Positions 17,096 to 25,267 are shown, counted from the stretch's first letter. The stretch: 64,000 bases of DNA from Knufia peltigerae (GCA_030247855.1 JAPDRN010000077.1:62001-126000); one strand, 5' to 3'. Notes: generated from the letters alone by a model not told the origin. Numbers and translations are program-made.

Positions 17096-18052
17096 TCAGG
17101 GAGTGGGTAACGCCGGCGGTGGCAGGCTCGCCTCGATGCGCTGGCGCGCAAACGGATCGCCGCCATCGAGGTAGCGCATGGCCGAGTGCACGTCGCGCCA
17201 GCCGACGTACTCCATTAGTGCCTTCACGTCCCAGCCGTTCGCGTTGGCCCAGCCGGCGAAACCGCGGCGCAGGGAGTGGCTGCTGTATTCTTCGGCATTC
17301 GGCAGTCCGGCGCTTGTCAGCAGGCGGCGGAGCATGGGGATCAAGCTGTTTGGGTGCAGCGCGTCCTCCGCGACGTGGCCCCAACGGTCGATGCCACGGA
17401 ACAGCGAGCCTTCGGTCAGTGCGGCTGCTTCGGCCCACTCCCAGGTCGCCTTGACGGGACACAGCCGTGACAGCGCCGGCACCTTGTACGTGGCGCCCTG
17501 CGCCTGCCGATCGCCCTTACTGCGTGGCAGGAAACAGGTCATGCCTTCGCCGGGCACGAGATGCAGGTGCTCGACCTGCACGCGGATCAGCTCGTCACCG
17601 CGAAACCCGCGCCAGAAGCCGAGCAACACGAAAGCACGATCGCGCTGGTGGCGTAATTCGTCCGCCCTGGCGCCGCGGTCCCGTGCCGTCATGATCGCGC
17701 CTGTGAGCCAACTGTCCACTTGCGCCAGCCGGGAAAGCTGCAGTGGTTCGGCCTGCTTTTCCACCGACGGATGCAGCGTCTGGATGCCCCTGAGCACCTT
17801 GCGCACCAACGGTGCCCGGGTCGGATCGACGAAGCCATGCTCGCGATGCCAGCCTGCCAAGGCCGCGAGCCGGTGTCGAAGGGTATTGGTGGAGAGCTGG
17901 CCCGCGTGATCGGCCAGGTAGCGGGCCACACTGTCCGGCGTTGCCGGCAGGTGGCCCCCCCATTCGACCTCGAAATGCCGCAGCGCGGAGGCATAGCTGC
18001 GCTGCGTGTTCGCGCGGGTCGCGGCGTCGAGATAGCGGTCCAGGTTCGCCAT
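17096..18052 (-). CDS. tnpS: Tyrosine-recombinase resolvase TnpS
   Basis: A 318-aa site-specific recombinase for cointegrate resolution. The core-binding domain spans residues 1-105 (MANLDRYLDAATRANTQRSY). The catalytic domain has Arg in GFWRGFRGDELIR, His-x-x-Arg in SSHSLRRGFAGW and the likely nucleophile Tyr in SAMRYLDGGD. It precedes tnpA by 17 bp on the same strand. In related elements tnpS and tnpT are neighbours around a res site; here tnpT is 29 kb away and merR copy 2 is directly upstream (14 bp). Confidence 0.9.
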   Translation of the reverse strand: MANLDRYLDAATRANTQRSYASALRHFEVEWGGHLPATPDSVARYLADHAGQLSTNTLRHRLAALAGWHREHGFVDPTRAPLVRKVLRGIQTLHPSVEKQAEPLQLSRLAQVDSWLTGAIMTARDRGARADELRHQRDRAFVLLGFWRGFRGDELIRVQVEHLHLVPGEGMTCFLPRSKGDRQAQGATYKVPALSRLCPVKATWEWAEAAALTEGSLFRGIDRWGHVAEDALHPNSLIPMLRRLLTSAGLPNAEEYSSHSLRRGFAGWANANGWDVKALMEYVGWRDVHSAMRYLDGGDPFARQRIEASLPPPALPTP

Positions 18053-18065
18053 GCCGGTTCGCCCC

Positions 18066-18467
18066 TTAGTGCATTGCGGCAATCAGCGGGCACGACACCT
18101 GGCCGTGATGCGTATTGCACGCGACCACCAGTTGGGACAGCGCCTTTTCCATGCGCCGCAGGTCCGCCAGGCGAATGCGCACATCGGCCAGTCGCAACGC
18201 CGCGAGTTCGGCCGCTTCGTGGCAATGGGTGCCGTCGTCCAGCTTGAGCAACTGCGCGACCTCGTCGAGGCTGAAGCCCAACCGCTGGGCCGATTTCACG
18301 AACTTCACTCGCGCCACTTCCGTTGGACCGTAGCGGCGGATGCCGCCGTAGGGCTTCTTCGGTTCGAGCAGCAACCCTTTGCGCTGATAGAACCGGATCG
18401 TCTCGACATTGACGCCGGCTGCCTTGGCGAAGGCGCCGATGGTCAGGTTTTCCGGGTTGTTGTCCAT
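18066..18467 (-). CDS. merR: Mercury-responsive regulator MerR (copy 2)
   Basis: A 133-aa MerR with helix-turn-helix at residues 8-75 (LTIGAFAKAAGVNVETIRFY) and the mercury cysteine triad: THCHEA, then ACNTHHGQVSCPLI with nine-residue spacing. It is divergent from mer operon 2, which it should control, and ends 14 bp before tnpS on the same strand, so a transcript could read from merR through tnpS and tnpA. Confidence 0.92.
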   Translation of the reverse strand: MDNNPENLTIGAFAKAAGVNVETIRFYQRKGLLLEPKKPYGGIRRYGPTEVARVKFVKSAQRLGFSLDEVAQLLKLDDGTHCHEAAELAALRLADVRIRLADLRRMEKALSQLVVACNTHHGQVSCPLIAAMH

Positions 18468-18478
18468 GCCGCTCGATC

Positions 18479-18494
18479 CCGTACTTGACTACGG
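18479..18494. promoter_or_regulatory. Degenerate MerR operator next to merR copy 2
   Basis: The dyad CCGTA-cttgac-TACGG lies 12 bp upstream of merR copy 2. A 19-bp spacing can be drawn between a poor -35 (TCGATC) and TAGTTT. The better mer promoter is about 250 bp further right, so this looks like a leftover or autoregulatory site. Confidence 0.45.
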
Positions 18495-18728
18495 AAGTAG
18501 TTTACGGCCGTTCGGCCCGATCGGAGAAGCCCATGCCCGCCTCCGTTGGTTTCTACTCTGCTGTGCTGGTGTGTGCCGGGCCATCCTGCAGGTCGGCTGT
18601 GGTTGCCTCGCCCGTACTGCCCGGCTAGACAACCCACCATCGAGCGCACCTGGCTGCATCGTCGTGGTGACGTGACCCTCGCCACGCTGCTGCATGCAGA
18701 CTCGGCCCAGCCCCCGAGCAGGGGGCGC
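18495..18728. other. Unassigned segment between two mer operators
   Basis: About 230 bp separates the degenerate operator of merR copy 2 from the functional-looking promoter of merT copy 2. In standard mer operons these are one shared operator. I see no convincing gene, terminal repeat or hairpin here. It may be the scar of an earlier cargo exchange. Confidence 0.4.
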
Positions 18729-18759
18729 TTGACCCCGTACTGAAGTACGGCAGTAAAGT
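18729..18759 (+). promoter_or_regulatory. mer operator-promoter 2
   Basis: A -35 TTGACC (18729-18734), dyad CCGTACTGAAGTACGG (18735-18750) and -10 TAAAGT (18754-18759) give a 19-bp spacer, the hallmark of MerR-activated promoters. It drives merT, merP, merC, the small ORF and merA. Confidence 0.85.
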
Positions 18760-18793
18760 GCAAGCTCAACACAGATGAATCAACGACATTTCG

Positions 18794-19144
18794 ATGAAAA
18801 ACACTAAAACGGGTGCCGCGGCCCTGCTCGCCGGTGGCGTCACCGCGATTCTGGCCTCGGCGTGCTGCCTCGGCCCATTGGTACTGGTGACCTTGGGATT
18901 TAGCGGGGCGTGGCTGGGCAGCCTCGCGGCGCTCGAACCCTACCGTCCGCTCTTCATCGGTGCGGCCCTGGTCGCAATGGTCTTTGCCTGGCGCCGTATC
19001 TACCGGCCGGCCGGGACCTGCGCGCCGGGCGAAGTCTGCGCGGTGCCCCGGGTCAGGACGGCCTACAAAGTGTTGTTCTGGATCGTCGCGGCCTTGATTC
19101 TGCTGGCACTGACGTTCCCCTACCTCGCACCGTTGTTCTACTGA
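18794..19144 (+). CDS. merT: Mercuric ion transporter MerT (copy 2)
   Basis: A 116-aa inner-membrane Hg(II) importer with helix 1 cysteines ASACCLGPLVLVTLG and the second pair in GTCAPGEVCAVP. It is clearly different in sequence from copy 1, so the two mer modules were acquired separately. It is first in mer operon 2; no strong Shine-Dalgarno sequence is visible. Confidence 0.93.
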   Translation: MKNTKTGAAALLAGGVTAILASACCLGPLVLVTLGFSGAWLGSLAALEPYRPLFIGAALVAMVFAWRRIYRPAGTCAPGEVCAVPRVRTAYKVLFWIVAALILLALTFPYLAPLFY

Positions 19145-19162
19145 CATCCGGAGGATCCGCAC

Positions 19163-19450
19163 ATGAAGAAACTCGCCGCCGTTCTCGTCCTGGGCCTCGC
19201 GTTCACCGCACCAGCCTGGGCCGCCCTCAAGACCGTGACGCTTGCCGTGCCGGGCATGACCTGCGCGACCTGCCCGATCACCGTCAAGCGGGGACTGAGC
19301 AAAGTCGAAGGCGTGACCAAGATCGAGGTCAGCTACGAATCGAAGGAAGCCGTTGTGACCTTCGATGACGCCAAGACCTCCCTCAAGGCGCTCACCGACG
19401 CGACGACCAACGTGGGCTATCCGTCCACCGTCAAGCGGAAGTCGCCCTGA
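19163..19450 (+). CDS. merP: Periplasmic mercury-binding protein MerP (copy 2)
   Basis: A 95-aa protein with signal peptide (MKKLAAVLVLGLAFTAPAWA) and HMA motif GMTCATCPITV near residue 32. The start follows a GGAGG-type site. The stop codon shares one base with the merC ATG. Confidence 0.93.
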   Translation: MKKLAAVLVLGLAFTAPAWAALKTVTLAVPGMTCATCPITVKRGLSKVEGVTKIEVSYESKEAVVTFDDAKTSLKALTDATTNVGYPSTVKRKSP

Positions 19451-19884
19451 TGCGCGCCACCCGTCCCGGTTCCGTCACTCGTGCGGCCGACAAGGCAGGC
19501 GTCGTTGGTTCCATCGTGACGGCGATTGGCTGCGCAGGATGCTTTCCCGCCCTCGGCAGCTTGGGCGCCGCTATCGGCTTGGGCTTCCTGAGCCAATACG
19601 AAGGGCTGTTCATCCGCTACCTGCTGCCACTATTTGCCGGCATTGCGCTCCTGGCCAACGTGATCAGTTGGCGTCGTCACGGGCAATGGTTCCGGGGCGC
19701 GCTGAGCGTGACAGGCCCACTCCTCGTGTTGGCCGCGGTGTTCGTGATGCGGATATTGGATCAGCGCAGCGGCTATCTGCTGTATCCCGGCTTGGTGCTG
19801 ATGGTTGCGGTTGCGATCTGGGATCTGATTTCCCGGCCACGCAAGGCCGGCGCCACGACCGATGACAAGACAGAGTGCTGTTAA
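19450..19884 (+). CDS. merC: Mercury transporter MerC
   Basis: A 144-aa membrane protein with four predicted helices. The metal-binding pair lies in IGCAGCFPALGSLGAAIG at residues about 26-43, the MerC signature. The C-terminus ends TECC, adding another cysteine pair. It offers a second Hg(II) uptake route beside MerT. It overlaps merP by one base. Confidence 0.92.
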   Translation: MRATRPGSVTRAADKAGVVGSIVTAIGCAGCFPALGSLGAAIGLGFLSQYEGLFIRYLLPLFAGIALLANVISWRRHGQWFRGALSVTGPLLVLAAVFVMRILDQRSGYLLYPGLVLMVAVAIWDLISRPRKAGATTDDKTECC

Positions 19885-19908
19885 CCCGACCATGAGGTGT
19901 TGCGGTAC

Positions 19909-20010
19909 ATGAAGGCGTGGCTGCGTTCGAAGAAAGACGATCTCTATGCGATCGGGATCATCGTCGGCATCGCGCTCCTGCTGATCGTGGCTGCGCCGTA
20001 TTGCTGCTGA
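19909..20010 (+). CDS. 33-aa single-helix small protein ending in CC
   Basis: A short open frame between merC and merA. It has a charged start (MKAWLRSKKDDLYA), one hydrophobic segment (IGIIVGIALLLIVAA) and the ending PYCC. The positive start, single helix and terminal cysteine pair suit a small inner-membrane metal-relay or MerF/MerT-like accessory protein, but I do not recognise a named family. Spacing to merC (24 bp) and merA (92 bp) fits the operon, and GGTGTTG is the only weak ribosome site upstream. Confidence 0.5.
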   Translation: MKAWLRSKKDDLYAIGIIVGIALLLIVAAPYCC

Positions 20011-20102
20011 AGCAAGGGCGCCTCCGCGCCATGGCAGGCGGCCCTCCCGTTGCACCGAGCACAGACGCCGCTGCCTCATCCCCACTGGAAGTTAGGAACA
20101 CC

Positions 20103-21830
20103 ATGAACGAACGCATCTTGAACGTGACCGGCATGACCTGCGCGGATTGCGCCCATCACATCGAGAAGGCGCTGCAAGCCGTGTCGGAACTCGCGGAGGT
20201 CACGGTCAGTTATCCCAAGCGGGAAGTCCGCATTCGCAGCACGCAACCGCTGACGCTGGTGCGGTTGAACGAGGCCTTGCCCCGCAACTACCGACTGGTG
20301 GAGCCTGCAGTGGCTGAGGCCACGACCACCGCCGCCACGAGGCCCTCGACCGTGGGCAAAGTCCTGGGCGCCTTGGGCGGTCTGCTCAAGCAGCCGCGCA
20401 ACACGTCCAACGACGCTTCGGGAGAGTCACCGGCGCCCCTTCGGATCGCCGTCATCGGCAGCGGCGGTGCCGCCATGGCTGCGGCGATCAAGGCGGCGGA
20501 ATCCGGGGCCCAGGTCACGCTCATCGAACGCGGCACCATTGGTGGCACCTGCGTCAACGTCGGCTGTGTGCCCTCGAAGATCATGATCCGCGCCGCGCAC
20601 GTCGCGCACGTGCGGCGGACCAGCTCCTTCGACACTGGCATCGCGGCCTGCGCGCCCGCCATCGACCGGACCCGCTTGTTCGCCCAACAGCAGGCCCGCG
20701 TCGACGAGCTGCGTCAGGCGAAGTACGAAACCATCCTGGAAGTGAACCCGAATATCGAACTGGTACGGGGCGAAGCGCGTTTCAAGGACGGCCACCATCT
20801 GACCGTGAACCTGACTGACGGCGGCGAACGCGAAGTCGCATTCGACCGTTGCCTGGTCGCGACCGGCGCCAGCGCGGCGGTGCCACCGATCCCGGGTCTC
20901 AAGGACACGCCGTATTGGACTTCGACCGAAGCGCTGGCCAGCGACACGATTCCCGCGAGGCTGGCCGTCATCGGCTCGTCGGTGGTGGCGGTGGAGCTGG
21001 CGCAGGCCTTCGCCCGACTGGGCAGCCAGGTCACGATCCTGGCACGCAGCGCGCTGTTCTTCCACGAAGATCCGGCGGTCGGCGAAGCCGTGACGGAGGC
21101 CTTCCGTGCCGAGGGCATCGAGGTGCTGGAGCAGACCCAGGCCAGTCAGGTGTCCTACCGGGACGGCGCGTTCGTCCTTGCCACCAACCACGGCGAGCTG
21201 CGCGCCGAGCGACTGCTCATTGCCACCGGGCGCTCGCCCAACACGCGCAGTATGGCGCTGGAGAACACCGGTGTAACGCTGGATGAGCGCGATGCCATCG
21301 TGGTCGATCGGACCATGCGCACCAGCGCCACAGACATCTACGCCGCCGGCGACTGCACCAGCCAGCCGCAGTTCGTCTACGTGGCCGCCGCCGCCGGCAC
21401 CCGTGCGGCGATCAACATGACCGGTGGTACGGCGGCATTGGACCTCGACACCATGCCAGCGGTGGTGTTCACCGATCCGCAGGTGGCCACCGTCGGCTAT
21501 AGCGAGGCGGAAGCGCATCACGACGGGATCGAGACCGACAGCCGCACCCTCACGCTCGACAACGTGCCGCGAGCGCTCGTCAACTTCGACACGCGCGGCT
21601 TCATCAAGCTGGTCGCCGAGACCAGCACCGGCCGCCTTATAGGCGTGCAGGCGGTCGCGCCAGAAGCGGGCGAGATCATCCAGACCGCGGCGCTCGCGAT
21701 CCGGGCACGAATGACGGTGCAGGATTTGGCCGACCAGTTGTTCCCCTACCTGACGATGGTCGAGGGACTGAAGCTCGCCGCGCAAACCTTCGTCAAGGAC
21801 GTGAAACAGCTGTCGTGCTGCGCAGGCTAG
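20103..21830 (+). CDS. merA: Mercuric reductase MerA
   Basis: A 575-aa FAD enzyme reducing Hg(II) to volatile Hg(0) with NADPH. The N-terminal NmerA/HMA domain carries GMTCADCAHH at residues 9-18. After a linker of about 60 residues come the FAD-binding VIGSGGAAMAAA near residue 118 and the redox pair GGTCVNVGCVPSK near residue 148. The NADPH fold (LAVIGSSVVAVELAQ) and the C-terminal Hg-binding SCCAG follow. The ATG at 20103 is chosen because the HMA domain begins there; the longer frame from 19917 overlaps the small ORF. Confidence 0.96.
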   Translation: MNERILNVTGMTCADCAHHIEKALQAVSELAEVTVSYPKREVRIRSTQPLTLVRLNEALPRNYRLVEPAVAEATTTAATRPSTVGKVLGALGGLLKQPRNTSNDASGESPAPLRIAVIGSGGAAMAAAIKAAESGAQVTLIERGTIGGTCVNVGCVPSKIMIRAAHVAHVRRTSSFDTGIAACAPAIDRTRLFAQQQARVDELRQAKYETILEVNPNIELVRGEARFKDGHHLTVNLTDGGEREVAFDRCLVATGASAAVPPIPGLKDTPYWTSTEALASDTIPARLAVIGSSVVAVELAQAFARLGSQVTILARSALFFHEDPAVGEAVTEAFRAEGIEVLEQTQASQVSYRDGAFVLATNHGELRAERLLIATGRSPNTRSMALENTGVTLDERDAIVVDRTMRTSATDIYAAGDCTSQPQFVYVAAAAGTRAAINMTGGTAALDLDTMPAVVFTDPQVATVGYSEAEAHHDGIETDSRTLTLDNVPRALVNFDTRGFIKLVAETSTGRLIGVQAVAPEAGEIIQTAALAIRARMTVQDLADQLFPYLTMVEGLKLAAQTFVKDVKQLSCCAG

Positions 21831-21848
21831 TTGCCGACACCGATTGAG

Positions 21849-21893
21849 ATGAACGCCTACACGATTTCCAGACTGGCCGAAGACGTGGATTGA
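21849..21893 (+). pseudogene. merD: merD stub (first codons only)
   Basis: A 14-codon frame begins MNAYTISRLAED, the conserved start of the co-regulator MerD, then hits TGA. The rest of merD is missing, cut by the rearrangement that brought in the neighbouring tnpS fragment. From 21894 to 22026 no recognisable gene is present. Confidence 0.75.
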
Positions 21894-22026
21894 TAGTGCC
21901 ATGCTCACATCGCAGCTTGGCCAAACAAGCGGAATGCCAGCCTGGCGCGCGGTCCAAAGGAATCGTTCGAGATCCCTGGCGAGCTTAGCCATCGAAGGGC
22001 GGAACAGACCGCCCTTCGGGCATCCC

Positions 22027-22195
22027 TGCTGGTCGCCAAGGTCTGCGCATAAGCGGCCAGGTACCGGGCCACGCTGTCAGGTGTCGCTGGGAGGTGGCCC
22101 TGCCACTCGACTTCAAAGTGCCGCAGCGCCGACGCATAGGTGCGCCCCGTGTTCTGGCGCGTGGCCGCATCGAGGTAGCGGTCCAGTTCGGTCAC
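22027..22195 (-). pseudogene. 5' fragment of a second tnpS
   Basis: Starting at GTG 22195, about 56 codons closely match the N-terminus of the intact TnpS (LDRYLDAATRQNTGRTYASA, ARYLAAYAQTLA); similarity then stops near 22027 and unrelated residues follow to a stop at 21905. The GTG overlaps the stop of merR copy 3, so here too a merR gene directly abuts tnpS. It is a remnant of a duplicated or second related transposon. Confidence 0.85.
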
Positions 22196-22605
22196 TGGCG
22201 CGTGGCCTCCACGGAGGTCGGCTGGCGCAGGGTCGACAGGATGGTGCATTCGGCCCGCTGGCCGCCATTGCAACTGGCAATCACCCGTTCCAGCTCGCTG
22301 GCCATGCGCTGCAGATCGGCCATGCGTGCGCGAACGTCGACCAGATGGCTGCGGGCCAGCCGATCCACGTCCCCGCACGAAAGCTCCTCATCGCCGGCCA
22401 GCTGCAGCAGGCTACGGACCTCCTCCAGGCTGAAGCCTAGGTCCCGGCCGCGCGCAATGAAGCGCAGCCGCTCGATGTCTGCCGGGCCATAGACCCGGTA
22501 GCCATTGCCCGAGCGCCCCGGGCGCGGCAGCAGGCCGATCCGCTCGTAATAGCGGATCGTCTCCAGGTGGCACCCGCTGGCGTCGGCGGCCTCACTGATC
22601 TTCAT
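22192..22605 (-). CDS. MerR-family metal regulator (copy 3; Cu/Cd/Pb-type)
   Basis: A 137-aa regulator with helix-turn-helix at residues 1-70 (MKISEAADASGCHLETIRYY). Likely metal cysteines lie in EELSCGDVD and IASCNGGQRAECTIL. The last two are eight apart (CueR-like), but the first cysteine is also present as in MerR, PbrR and CadR, so the metal cannot be fixed. It faces a CDF-transporter remnant and then copL across a MerR operator. A near relative at 31265-31448 is a pseudogene. Confidence 0.82.
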   Translation of the reverse strand: MKISEAADASGCHLETIRYYERIGLLPRPGRSGNGYRVYGPADIERLRFIARGRDLGFSLEEVRSLLQLAGDEELSCGDVDRLARSHLVDVRARMADLQRMASELERVIASCNGGQRAECTILSTLRQPTSVEATRQ

Positions 22606-22613
22606 TCGTACGC

Positions 22614-22644
22614 TTGACTCCGTAGTAACTACGGACTTTACCCT
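22614..22644 (+). promoter_or_regulatory. MerR-type operator-promoter (copy 3)
   Basis: TTGACT (22614-22619), perfect dyad CCGTAGTAACTACGG (22620-22634) and TACCCT (22639-22644) give a 19-bp spacer. It is almost the same as the operator at 31460-31490. It points toward the CDF remnant and copL. Confidence 0.78.
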
Positions 22645-22670
22645 CACTGGCGCTGCCATACCAGCGGCGT

Positions 22671-22812
22671 GGCTATGGCAGTGATCGGCAGCATTTGTCG
22701 GCTGGATGGTCCATTCCGGTGCCCTGCTGGCCATTGCCGTGGAAATGTTTCGGCCTGCTTGTGATCAAGGCAGCAGGCGAGATCTTGGGTGATGGGCCGT
22801 CAAGCACGTGGC
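22671..22812 (+). pseudogene. Internally deleted CDF transporter remnant
   Basis: Two stretches resemble the intact CDF gene at 33522-34139. Sequence 22671-22733 matches the segment around 33604-33664 (GATGGCCGTGATCGG-type start, GCTGGAT, CCATTCC, GCCCTGCTGGCC), with a one-base shift. Sequence 22758-22812 matches the 3' end around 34068-34128 (GTGATCAAGG, CGAGATCTTGGGTGATG). The middle is missing. It shows that merR copy 3 once controlled a CDF gene. Confidence 0.75.
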
Positions 22813-22893
22813 TTGGTCCGCGCCTCAACCTGCACTGAGGTTCCAATTAGGGCTTGCATCCCGCCATCACAACAATCGGGTATCCTTTGCCGA

Positions 22894-23319
22894 ATGTGGC
22901 ATCCCATCCTCTTTCGTGTTGTGCTGGCTCTAGCCCTCATCCTGAATGGGACGAGTTCGGCTGCGTCTTCCGTGCACATGATGGGTTCGGCCTTCCATAC
23001 GCAAGGCGCCAGCGAAGCGATATCAGTGGCACTGGCTAATGAAGATCCAGCTTGCGCACAGCGCCATATTGCCGCGGCAAAGGGGCACAGCCAGGAAGTG
23101 AAATCGCCCCAGGCGCCACGCCATCGTGGCGACCACACCGCGTCAGACTGCTGCAAGTTGAGTGCCTGCCGCTGCGCATGCGTACAGGCCTGTGCGTCTA
23201 TTCCTGTTGTATTCGCACTAGTGCCAATGGATGTGGTGCGTGACCCAGTCCAGCGCTTTCTGGCCGTCGGTCGTCCATCGCCGGCGCTGCCTCATCTGAT
23301 CCGACCTCCCATCGGCTAA
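22894..23319 (+). CDS. copL: CopL family metal-binding regulatory protein
   Basis: A 141-aa exported protein with an N-terminal hydrophobic signal (LFRVVLALALILNGTSSAAS) and a Cys/His-rich middle (HRGDHTASDCCKLSACRCAC, then VQACA). It matches CopL, which precedes copA-copB and is needed for copper-induced expression in Xanthomonas and Stenotrophomonas. The ATG at 22894 is chosen because the signal starts there. Confidence 0.82.
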   Translation: MWHPILFRVVLALALILNGTSSAASSVHMMGSAFHTQGASEAISVALANEDPACAQRHIAAAKGHSQEVKSPQAPRHRGDHTASDCCKLSACRCACVQACASIPVVFALVPMDVVRDPVQRFLAVGRPSPALPHLIRPPIG

Positions 23320-23424
23320 TTGCTTCAGGTGCCTAAGGCGCCTTGATAGAGCATGTCGTCCCCTTATTGGGGAAGAGCGTTTCTGTGCCCGCCGCGCGGG
23401 CATCCTCGATGCTTGGAGTGTCCC

Positions 23425-25263
23425 ATGTCTTTCGATCCCGTCGATGACCGGCGAAGCGTATCGCGTCGCCGTTTTGTTCAGGGTCTTGCTGCCGGTGGCG
23501 CATTTGCTGGGCTCGGCCTCTGGCCAAAATCAAGCTGGGCCCTGAAGGGGGCCGGCCAGCTCAATGTCCTTAGTGGGACCGAGTTTGACCTGACGATCGG
23601 CGAAACTCCGGTGAACTTCACCGGACGCGCCCGTTCGGCAATCACGGTGAACGGGTCGCTGCCTGCACCGCTTCTGCGCTGGCGTGAAGGTACTACGGTC
23701 AATCTGCGGGTGGCCAACGCATTGCCTGTCGGGTCCATTCACGGTAGTGAGACCTCTATCCACTGGCATGGGATTTTGTTGCCAGCCAACATGGACGGCG
23801 TCCCAGGCCTGAGCTTCCACGGCATCAACCGTGGTGATGCCTATCACTACCGCTTTACGGTTCAGCAAGGCGGAACTTATTGGTACCACAGTCATTCAGG
23901 CACTCAGGAACAGGCAGGTCTATACGGCCCGCTGGTGATAGATCCGATCGAACCGGAACCCTTTGCCTTCGACCGCGACTACGTGGTGATGCTCAGTGAT
24001 TGGACCGACCTGAGCGGCGACGCGCTGTTTGCGCGATTGAAAAAAATGGCCGACCACGACAATTACTACAAGCGCACCGTAGGCGACTTCCTCCGCGATG
24101 CCCAACAAGACGGTCTTAAGGCAACGTTGGCCGACCGTCGCATGTGGGGCTCGATGAGGATGACGCCCACTGATCTTTCAGATGTGAATGCCAACACCTA
24201 CACGTACTTGATGAACGGCACAACCGCGCTGGGCAATTGGACCGGCCTGTTCCGTTCCGGCGAGAAGGTACGGTTGCGCTTCATCAATGGCTCTGCAATG
24301 ACGTATTTCGACGTCCGCATTCCTGGCCTGAAGATGACGGTGGTCGCCGCTGACGGCCAGTATGTGCACCCGGTGACGGTCGACGAGTTCCGCATCGCGG
24401 TAGCCGAAACCTTCGATGTGATCGTAGAGCCTAGCGGCCAGGATGCCTTCACCATATTCGCTCAGGACTCAGGGCGAACCGGTCATGTCAGCGGCACCCT
24501 TGCCGTCCGCGAAGGCCTGCGAGCACCGGTGCCAGAGCTCGATCCGCGCCCGATCCTGACCATGGCGGACATGGGCATGGCGCACGGAGCCATGGCCGAA
24601 ATGAACAGCGGTAGCGGCGACAAGAAGATGTCTGACACTACGGACGATCCCCATGCCGGGCACGACATGGGGGGGATGCAGAGCCATGCAATGGCCGGCA
24701 TGGACATGTCCACGGGAAGCATGGATATGGGCGGCGATATGCAGTCGCACCCCGTTGGAGAGGCCGGCAACCCATTGGTTGATAACCAGGCAATGAAGCC
24801 GACCTCTCGCTTAGACGATCCAGGCAACGGCCTGCGTGGAAATGGTCGCAAGGTGCTGTCTTATTCGATGCTCCGAAGTGCTTTTGAGGATCCTGACGGC
24901 CGAGATCCGGGCCGCGACATCGAGCTGCACCTCACCGGGCATATGGAGAAATTCGCCTGGTCGTTCAATGGGGTCAAATTCTCGGCCGCCGAACCACTGC
25001 GATTGAACTACGGTGAACGCCTGCGCATCGTGTTGGTCAATGACACGATGATGGCCCATCCAATCCACTTGCACGGCATGTGGAGCGACGTGGAGGACGA
25101 TCAGGGCAACTTCATGGTTCGCAAGCACACCGTAGATATGCCCCCCGGTAGCAGACGCAGTTATCGAGTGCGAGCTGATGCGCTGGGCAGTTGGGCCTAC
25201 CACTGCCATCTGCTGTTTCACATGGAAGCCGGCATGATGCGCGCCGTGCGGGTGGAGGAATAA
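23425..25263 (+). CDS. copA: Periplasmic multicopper oxidase CopA
   Basis: A 612-aa Tat-exported copper oxidase. The twin-arginine motif is SRRRFVQGL at residues 12-20. Copper-ligand motifs: IHWHG near residue 113, YWYHSHSG near residue 154, HPIHLHGMW near residue 546 and YHCHLLFHMEAGM near the C-terminus. A Met/His-rich stretch around residues 380-460 (MADMGMAHGAMAEM, HDMGGMQSHAMAGMDM) binds extra copper. The ATG at 23425 lies just before the Tat signal. copB follows after four bases. Confidence 0.95.
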   Translation: MSFDPVDDRRSVSRRRFVQGLAAGGAFAGLGLWPKSSWALKGAGQLNVLSGTEFDLTIGETPVNFTGRARSAITVNGSLPAPLLRWREGTTVNLRVANALPVGSIHGSETSIHWHGILLPANMDGVPGLSFHGINRGDAYHYRFTVQQGGTYWYHSHSGTQEQAGLYGPLVIDPIEPEPFAFDRDYVVMLSDWTDLSGDALFARLKKMADHDNYYKRTVGDFLRDAQQDGLKATLADRRMWGSMRMTPTDLSDVNANTYTYLMNGTTALGNWTGLFRSGEKVRLRFINGSAMTYFDVRIPGLKMTVVAADGQYVHPVTVDEFRIAVAETFDVIVEPSGQDAFTIFAQDSGRTGHVSGTLAVREGLRAPVPELDPRPILTMADMGMAHGAMAEMNSGSGDKKMSDTTDDPHAGHDMGGMQSHAMAGMDMSTGSMDMGGDMQSHPVGEAGNPLVDNQAMKPTSRLDDPGNGLRGNGRKVLSYSMLRSAFEDPDGRDPGRDIELHLTGHMEKFAWSFNGVKFSAAEPLRLNYGERLRIVLVNDTMMAHPIHLHGMWSDVEDDQGNFMVRKHTVDMPPGSRRSYRVRADALGSWAYHCHLLFHMEAGMMRAVRVEE

Positions 25264-25267
25264 CCTG

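Noticed and set aside
19917..20102. Extended N-terminus of MerA
   Set aside because: The added 62 residues overlap the small ORF and show no domain; the HMA domain begins at the ATG at 20103.
21894..22026. Possible insertion-sequence remnant between merD stub and tnpS fragment
   Set aside because: No terminal repeats, duplication or transposase-like frame could be seen.
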